DNA of 8,735 nt from Syntrophaceae bacterium UBA6255 (GTDB lineage: Bacteria > Desulfobacterota > Syntrophia > Syntrophales > Smithellaceae). The DNA lies in contig DJVN01000285.1 of assembly GCA_002441205.1 (NCBI GenBank), positions 1 through 8,735 on the forward strand, read 5' to 3'. Below, piece after piece: positions 3,966 to 8,735 of this stretch. The position numbers and the translations under genes were made by a program. The notes under the pieces are model-generated. The model was not told where the DNA came from and did no database searches. It was given only the letters and a program-made list of their open reading frames with translations. The stretch's first letter is position 1, and the number at the start of each line of letters is the position of its first letter.

Positions 3966-6839
3966 TTATAATTTACCTTCGACTAACCGCTGCTCTTCCG
4001 GTGTCAGGCCGTAAAGTTCGTAAACCAGGGAGTCAATCTTGCATTCGGTGCTGGCAATATCATCCTGAATTATCTTTTTACTTTGGCTATCCAGTCCGGT
4101 CTGTTGCAAGGCTTTGTGATATTTCAGCATAGCATCAACGAGTGCAACCATGTCGTCGTGCTTCTGCTTTTCGGCGGGGTTTTCAAGGGCGATAGTACGA
4201 ATGGGGAGTTGTCCTAAATTTACTTTCTTTACTTCTGCAAAAACTCTCCCTTTCTCAGGTACTATTGATTGGTAGACAAAAATAAACAGTTTTGAATTCA
4301 AAATCCCAAGAAGAAATTTATGATCAAGACCGTTTTTCAATTCTATGTTGTAAATGTTGTTTAAGTTGCAATACCTGTCTTCATCTAAAGTAGCTCTGAT
4401 TTTATCTGAGGTTTGCCTAAGAATTATTTTGGTTCTGTCAAATGGAGCTGTAACCCTTGGTTCAGCTAACCATTTTCCATACTTTATAAACCTTTCTTCA
4501 ATTGGCTTAGTTGTATATCTGTCGATATCTTTGCCAATCAAATATTGTTTAAATATTTCTGATGATTTCGTCTTGCTATCAAAAATTCGTTCTGTAACAG
4601 TAGATTCCGTTTGCTTCGGTACACCTTTGCCTTTTTGATAAGGTTTTATCCCCATTATTATTTCAGCTATTTCCTTCAACTTAACAGTAGATATTGAAAT
4701 CTTTTCTACAAAATTCTTATCCAAAGTTACATTAAATTCACTTCTAATATTTGCTACAAATTCAGATTGCGATTTGATCTTAAAATCGATATCAGCAAAA
4801 TCTTCCATTTTTCTAATCGTTGCATGGCGCACTTTATGATCTTTTGTAAAGTTTTTAGATATCTGAAAAACACACGTATCACCCGTGTCGGCACTTTCAA
4901 AAACTTTATAATTTAAAAGCAATATGTAATCTATGTTGTTCTTAAGTATCAGATCTCGAATATTTTTAAAATAATGCTGCGCAAGAAATACAGCAGGGGT
5001 AATATATGAGATACGTCCATCTTGCTTTAAAAGGTTGATTCCTTTTTCGATGAATATCGAAAACATATTTAACTGATACTCATATGAACAATACTTACTT
5101 TCAATATAACTTCTGTACTGTTCTTCAAAAACGGATCCGCCAACATACGGGGGGTTTCCTATAACCGCATCAAATCCGCTATCAGCCATAATCGCCTTAA
5201 ATTCAGTATTCCAGTCAAAGGCGTTGATCTTTAGCTTTTGCTCCATATCAAATAACGAGCCTTGCTGATCATCGTAAAAATCCCGCCCTATCAAACTATT
5301 TCCACATTTGACGTTGCCGTCAAGGTCGGGCAGAAGTCTTTCGTGAAAAAGCTCCGTTTGCAGGCTGTGTCTGTTCTGTCCTTCCAGGCATTTCAGAAGC
5401 AGCGACAAACGCGCCACTTCCACGGCCTGGCTGTCAATATCGACGCCGTGGATGTTGTTGAGGAGTATTTTCTTGCGCTCCGCCAGCGAAAGCCGATAAT
5501 TGTCATGGTCATCCTTAATCAGCGGTTTGTTCTTGCCTGTATATTTTTCGGGATTGTTGGCCTTGTGCCAATCCAGATGCCAGTCCAGCAGGCATTGATA
5601 AGCGTTAATGAGGAACGCGCCGGAACCGCAAGCCGGATCAAGAATTTTGATTTTCGCGGCGGTATCCGGCTTTTTGCCTTCCAGCAACCGGCCAACTGTG
5701 TTTTTTACAATATAATCGACAATATAGTCCGGCGTGTAAAATACCCCGCCCGCTTTTTTGACTTCCGGCTTTTCCTCTACGGTCAGGCCACGCTCGCCGA
5801 TTTCAATCACCTTGCCCAAAAATCGTTCATAAACCTGCCCCAAAATATCGGCGGGCATGACGGCAAAAGCGTAAGGGCCTCCCGGCCAGTAAAGCCGGTC
5901 AATAATTTTTATCAAGGGTTCATCTTCAATGATAATTTTACAAGAAATGTCGTCAAAGTCTTCTCTGTCACTTTCTTTTTTAAAGTGGAAAAGGCCCGAA
6001 TTGTATCGTTCATCCGCCTGGCGGAAAAGAGCAAGCAACCCTTTGTAAATATTAGGTTTGCTTTTCAGCTTTAAAATCCTGCCATAGCTTTCAATATCCC
6101 GGTCTTCGCATATACGCAGAAAAATTATCCGATCGATGGTCTTTTGTACCAATTCATTAAGCAGGCGGGGAGTAAGATCGGCGTTATTGATATATATATT
6201 TTCAGCGAGGGCTTGACGCCACTTTTCAATATCGGCTAAAAATAGCGCGTCAACAGTAACATCGCCTTTTGCGCCCTTTTTTACCCCAGGTACGTTTTCA
6301 AGGCTTCCCGCAAGTACGCTTTCACGGGAAAAATAACGCCAAATGTCATCCCAGCGGTCAAGGTAATCCGTATATTGGCATGACAGTGACGAAACCATTG
6401 CGGTATTGATTTGATCTTCGTCTTTAGGGGCCTTGCCGCGACCGAGATAGACTTGGAATTCTTCGAAATCGGTCAAAATAGTAACGGTATGATTGGCGCT
6501 GTAAGCGTACCTGCGGGCCTGAATCGCATGTTTGCATTGCGCCGCGAGATTTTCAGAAGGTTTTTTAGCTTCCACATAAAATTCTTTGCCAGCGCCCAAG
6601 TTAAAACGATAATCGGCCTTGCCCTTACTGCCGTCGTCCTCACGCACCTGGGAATATTCAACCTCAACATCATTACTGGCCATTGCCCAGCCAAGAGCGT
6701 CAAAAAAAGGATTGAGAAACTTCTCGCGCACGGTTGCTTCATTGTAAGCCCGTTTTTCGCTGGCGGTTTTTTCAGCATATGACCCTTTAAACAGCTCGAT
6801 CAAACCTTTGACCTTTTCTTTTCCTTCTTCCTTCGTCAC
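3966..6839 (-). CDS. Type IIG (Eco57I-like) fused restriction endonuclease and DNA methyltransferase
   Basis: This 957-residue protein combines nuclease, N6-adenine methyltransferase and target recognition in one chain. The N-terminal domain (about 30-170) resembles the HsdR-type PD-(D/E)xK nuclease, with D76 and the E90-A-K92 pair (FYVEAKKP), then YAYSANHTVTILTDFEEFQV. A helical linker follows. Methyltransferase motif X is GVFYTPDYIVDYIV (365-378), motif I is DPACGSG (401-407), an NNIHGVDIDSQAVEVARLSL stretch (461-480) carries motifs II-III, and catalytic motif IV is NPPY (562-565). Residues of about 700-880 form the target recognition region. The C-terminus (about 885-945) is helical and ends in LVYELYGLTPEEQRLVEG, common in this family. 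The start is GTG at 6837-6839, with a GAGG site (6846-6849) six bases before it. All key motifs are intact, so the enzyme should cut and self-protect. It starts 17 bases after the 242-residue gene. Bases of about 4200-5130 are strikingly AT-rich. Confidence 0.93.
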   Translation of the reverse strand: MTKEEGKEKVKGLIELFKGSYAEKTASEKRAYNEATVREKFLNPFFDALGWAMASNDVEVEYSQVREDDGSKGKADYRFNLGAGKEFYVEAKKPSENLAAQCKHAIQARRYAYSANHTVTILTDFEEFQVYLGRGKAPKDEDQINTAMVSSLSCQYTDYLDRWDDIWRYFSRESVLAGSLENVPGVKKGAKGDVTVDALFLADIEKWRQALAENIYINNADLTPRLLNELVQKTIDRIIFLRICEDRDIESYGRILKLKSKPNIYKGLLALFRQADERYNSGLFHFKKESDREDFDDISCKIIIEDEPLIKIIDRLYWPGGPYAFAVMPADILGQVYERFLGKVIEIGERGLTVEEKPEVKKAGGVFYTPDYIVDYIVKNTVGRLLEGKKPDTAAKIKILDPACGSGAFLINAYQCLLDWHLDWHKANNPEKYTGKNKPLIKDDHDNYRLSLAERKKILLNNIHGVDIDSQAVEVARLSLLLKCLEGQNRHSLQTELFHERLLPDLDGNVKCGNSLIGRDFYDDQQGSLFDMEQKLKINAFDWNTEFKAIMADSGFDAVIGNPPYVGGSVFEEQYRSYIESKYCSYEYQLNMFSIFIEKGINLLKQDGRISYITPAVFLAQHYFKNIRDLILKNNIDYILLLNYKVFESADTGDTCVFQISKNFTKDHKVRHATIRKMEDFADIDFKIKSQSEFVANIRSEFNVTLDKNFVEKISISTVKLKEIAEIIMGIKPYQKGKGVPKQTESTVTERIFDSKTKSSEIFKQYLIGKDIDRYTTKPIEERFIKYGKWLAEPRVTAPFDRTKIILRQTSDKIRATLDEDRYCNLNNIYNIELKNGLDHKFLLGILNSKLFIFVYQSIVPEKGRVFAEVKKVNLGQLPIRTIALENPAEKQKHDDMVALVDAMLKYHKALQQTGLDSQSKKIIQDDIASTECKIDSLVYELYGLTPEEQRLVEGKL

Positions 6840-6856
6840 GTTGCGCCTCGTTTGTT

Positions 6857-7585
6857 TTATTTGATAATTGTATTATCGCATCCGTCCATTTCAATCTTCC
6901 TAAACGCCGCCTTTAAGCTTTCCTGCGGCAATTCGTTTCTTGGCACGGGCTTCTCCGCCCGCCAGTCTTTTTCGCCGATGGCGCGGAAACGGCGGATGGC
7001 TTCTTCTATGGAATGTCTATTGATTTCAGGATCATGGATGACCATATCCAGGCCGATGCCATAGCGATAAGAGCGGTCCTGGGTAAACGATTCAAAGATG
7101 TCCGGCGGTTCGTTTTGAATGATTTCTCCGGTAATTTTTTCCAGATAGTCGCGAAAGGTCAGGCCGCCGAATTTATCATAGGTAATGACCGGCCTTTCCA
7201 GCATCCGATACATCCGTTGGCCGTTTGACCAGATGGGTTCAAATTTCATTTCTGATTCCGCATTGCGCTCTTCCGGGGTGAGCATGTCCCAGGCGCGGCT
7301 ATGCGCCAGATCCTCGACGGTTTCCCAAAATGCGCTGGCGGCAGTGACAAGGCATACGTTCCAGATGGTCAACCCGTCGCCACCCAAAAAATAGACATCG
7401 GCCCATTGATTATAAATGGCGGGGCGGCCCGGTTCGTCAAGGATGTGGCGGCTGAAAAATTGCCCGCCGTCGCACGCAATATTGTTGCGTATCTTTTGCC
7501 GCAGCCGGACAAAGCTGTCGCGCTGTTTGCGGCGGGGCAAGTGGCAGTAGGGCGTCCGTTTATTGTGTCTCATAGTCGGTTTCAT
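6857..7585 (-). CDS. Hypothetical 242-residue protein upstream of the type IIG enzyme
   Basis: This protein is not recognised. The N-terminus is very basic (residues 6-35: RHNKRTPYCHLPRRKQRD and FVRLRQKIRNN). An aromatic and hydrophobic region follows (QWADVYFLGGDGLTIWNVCL, then VTAASAFWETVEDLAHSRAW at 61-99), then an acidic middle (MLTPEERNAESEMKFEPIW), FGGLTFRDYLEKITGEIIQN at 139-158, and a charged helical tail. It has no clear membrane helix or known catalytic motif. The start is uncertain: ATG at 7583-7585 or ATG at 7571-7573 (residue 5), and neither has a good ribosome site. The first overlaps the stop of a 17-codon frame (7635-7582) in ATGA style. The stop lies 17 bases before the restriction enzyme's GTG, so the two genes are almost certainly one operon. 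A role beside the restriction enzyme is inferred from position only. Confidence 0.72.
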   Translation of the reverse strand: MKPTMRHNKRTPYCHLPRRKQRDSFVRLRQKIRNNIACDGGQFFSRHILDEPGRPAIYNQWADVYFLGGDGLTIWNVCLVTAASAFWETVEDLAHSRAWDMLTPEERNAESEMKFEPIWSNGQRMYRMLERPVITYDKFGGLTFRDYLEKITGEIIQNEPPDIFESFTQDRSYRYGIGLDMVIHDPEINRHSIEEAIRRFRAIGEKDWRAEKPVPRNELPQESLKAAFRKIEMDGCDNTIIK

Positions 7586-7638
7586 ATAATTATTTCAATC
7601 ATGTGACAATCGTTTTCTGGGTCGGCTTGTTTCATGAT

Positions 7639-8184
7639 TTAAGTCAGATCCTCAAATTCTCTTTTTGTTTTTGCTCCGTAATCGCGCAGCACCCGGAGGT
7701 AATCCGGCGGTCTTTTCCCGTATTTCACGGCCAGTCTTTCCAGAAATAGCAGCCATAAGTCTTCAGATGTTTGTTCCGCTTCCGTCGGTTTTTCCGGCAA
7801 CGACAGATCATATTCATCATAGCGATAGTCAAAGTCCGCCCATTGATACAAGATTTCGCCTGCGTCAAACTCCTTGTTGGGATCAGCGCCGGCTTCCAGC
7901 AGCATCTTCATAATTACTGGATCTTTGATAATTGCGGCGGCAAAAAGAGGGCCGCTGCCATCATTATTTAATATTCGGGGATCGGCGCCTCTGGCCAGAA
8001 GTTCTTTCACCAGGCAGGCCAGTGAAGGATGGCCTTCAAGCGCCGTGATGGCCTCATCAAGAAGCGCTTCTCCGTCCATGCCCCTTTCATTGACATCAGC
8101 GCCTGCATCAATCAGACGAATTATCTTTCTTACGTCTCCTTCGTTCATAGCTTGTCGCAGGGGCGTGTCTTGTTCAGTCATCAT
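7639..8184 (-). CDS. Ankyrin-repeat protein
   Basis: This 181-residue protein contains three ankyrin-type repeats. They are at about residues 5-35 (TPLRQAMNEGDVRKIIRLID and AGADVNERG), 38-70 (ALLDEAITALEGHPSLACL, then LLARGADPR) and 72-104 (DGSGPLFAAAIIKDPVIMKM, then LLEAGADPNKE). A possible half repeat near the end reads LRVLRDYGAKTKRE (163-176). The segment between (about 105-160) is acidic and aromatic (ADFDYRYDEYDLSL). Ankyrin repeats bind proteins. There is no signal peptide, so it is probably cytoplasmic. Tandem ATG codons start the gene, and a GGAAAGGA site (8192-8199) seven bases before the first favours 8184. It lies 53 bases upstream of the 242-residue gene and may head the restriction operon. 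The partner is unknown. Confidence 0.88.
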   Translation of the reverse strand: MMTEQDTPLRQAMNEGDVRKIIRLIDAGADVNERGMDGEALLDEAITALEGHPSLACLVKELLARGADPRILNNDGSGPLFAAAIIKDPVIMKMLLEAGADPNKEFDAGEILYQWADFDYRYDEYDLSLPEKPTEAEQTSEDLWLLFLERLAVKYGKRPPDYLRVLRDYGAKTKREFEDLT

Positions 8185-8546
8185 ATCGGCGTCCTTTCCG
8201 TATTACGAACACCAAACCGCGCGATAAAAATAAAAGGCGTCAACCTGTTTTGACTTTTGATTAGCATGGCGTTTTGATCTCTGCAAGCGTTGAACGACAA
8301 CTGTCTGTCGGAAAAAACACAAAAAGATGCTTAAAAACCTTTTCGGATGGAGGTCAGGAGAAGGATTTCTGTCGCTTCGCTTCTTCGAAAAGGCATGCGT
8401 GATGCGCTTTACTTCCCGAAATGACATGATAGGGAATTGTGCACTGTCTGTTTTGCCGTCCGGGTTTTTCCTTGCCTGCCTTCGGGAAATGTGTTTAAAA
8501 AACAGAGCGAACGAAAAAAATACAGGGTTTCCATGTAAGGGTTTGC
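8185..8546. other. Divergent intergenic region between ankyrin gene and exporter
   Basis: This stretch of 362 bp separates the minus-strand cluster from the plus-strand exporter gene and must hold both promoters. No strong promoter is evident. For the exporter, TTGCCT (8472-8477), 17 bases, then TTAAAA (8495-8500) is a weak candidate. For the ankyrin side, a GTCAA/TTGAC inverted repeat with a six-base spacer (8239-8254) could be an operator. The short frames that cross the region have no convincing protein character or ribosome site. The part at 8338-8426 resembles a dispersed repeat (listed separately). Confidence 0.5.
8338..8426. repeat. Probable dispersed palindromic repeat remnant
   Basis: CCTTTTCG (8338-8345) pairs with CGAAAAGG (8386-8393), and the pairing can be extended inward with CTTCT/AGAAG if a bulge is allowed. 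From 8363 the sequence runs GGATTTCT, a CTTCGCTTCTTCG stretch, and later CGAAATGACA (8417-8426). In many bacterial genomes a dispersed intergenic repeat has just this build (GGATTTCT, a CGCTTCGCT-like core, CGAAATGACA). Here an extra insert appears to separate the core from the end. The family assignment is from memory. Confidence 0.4.
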
Positions 8547-8735
8547 ATGTCACCGCGAAAATACCCCGTCAGATGGTCAATGGTTTTTTTTACCGCTCTG
8601 GTCGTCGGTCTGCTTTTTTTCTGGGAAACTTCTCATTTAAAAATTGAAACGGATATTCTGGAATCCATGCCTCATGATGATCCGGTTCTGGCGTCGGCGC
8701 GTCAGGTAATCGGTCATCTGCCCGTTCAGGACAAA
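8547..8735 (+). CDS. RND/MMPL-family exporter, N-terminal fragment
   Basis: This gene is cut by the window edge; 63 codons are present. After a short basic lead (SPRKYPVR) comes one transmembrane helix (residues 10-27, RWSMVFFTALVVGLLFFW), then the start of a large extracytoplasmic loop (LKIETDILESMPHDDPVLAS, then ARQVIGHLPVQDK). A helix followed at once by a 'TD-x-L-x-x-x-P-x-x-DP' loop is how RND-superfamily exporters of the MMPL/predicted-exporter type begin; the full proteins have about 12 helices and transport lipids or hydrophobic molecules by proton motive force. The ATG at 8547-8549 has an AAGGG site (8537-8541) five bases upstream. It is the only plus-strand gene and probably marks the edge of the accessory island. 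The exact subfamily and substrate cannot be judged from this fragment. Confidence 0.75.
   Translation, partial: MSPRKYPVRWSMVFFTALVVGLLFFWETSHLKIETDILESMPHDDPVLASARQVIGHLPVQDK

Noticed and set aside
5262..6074. 270-codon open frame on the plus strand
   Set aside because: It is antisense to the conserved methyltransferase core, whose motifs are intact, and has no credible domain.
8290..8320. Terminator formed by CGACA/TGTCG near 8300
   Set aside because: The five-base stem is followed by an A-run on the plus strand and has the T-run on the wrong side on the minus strand.
8203..8553. 116-codon minus-strand frame and a 106-codon plus-strand frame (8327-8647)
   Set aside because: Both cross the low-complexity repeat region, overlap the exporter start, have no family character and lack a convincing ribosome site.

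Overview
The window is an accessory stretch of a bacterial chromosome of mixed, roughly mid-range GC. It is rich in toxin-antitoxin and restriction-modification genes. The only core-type gene is the start of an RND/MMPL-type exporter at the right edge. Its first loop is written like those of Desulfobacterota (former Deltaproteobacteria) exporters. I therefore lean to that phylum, but this is an inference from memory of family style, not a search result. Every gene from position 1 to 8184 lies on the minus strand; only the exporter (8547 to the right edge) is on the plus strand.

The layout below follows the direction of minus-strand transcription, from right to left. An ankyrin-repeat protein (8184-7639) is followed by an unrecognised 242-residue protein (7585-6857). 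Next, 17 bp downstream, is a 957-residue fused restriction-methyltransferase of the type IIG (Eco57I-like) class (6839-3966), then a 68-residue unknown (3935-3729). A RelE/ParE-type toxin (3636-3379) overlaps an XRE-family antitoxin (3395-3033), with an unrecognised 157-residue gene behind it (3003-2530). A gene-poor stretch of about 400 bp (2133-2529) holds an 11-bp inverted repeat 94 bp across and a good promoter. That promoter leads a small cysteine-rich probable zinc protein (2132-1950) and a 245-residue unknown protein (1930-1193). Then come a broken higB toxin (about 1200-934), an intact higA antitoxin (921-622) and a hicB-hicA module (460-1).

As a system, this looks like a defence and addiction island. 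It has one complete innate-immunity enzyme (cleavage and methylation in one chain), two apparently intact toxin-antitoxin modules (RelE/XRE and HicAB), and one decayed module that leaves an orphan HigA. Between these sit several small proteins I cannot name (242, 157, 68 and 245 residues). Their tight spacing to the defence genes makes them the best candidates for undescribed components. The C-terminal half of the restriction enzyme is much AT-richer than the rest of the gene, and the change begins just after the methyltransferase NPPY motif. This suggests that the specificity half was exchanged. No tRNA, rRNA, CRISPR array, transposase or integrase was seen.
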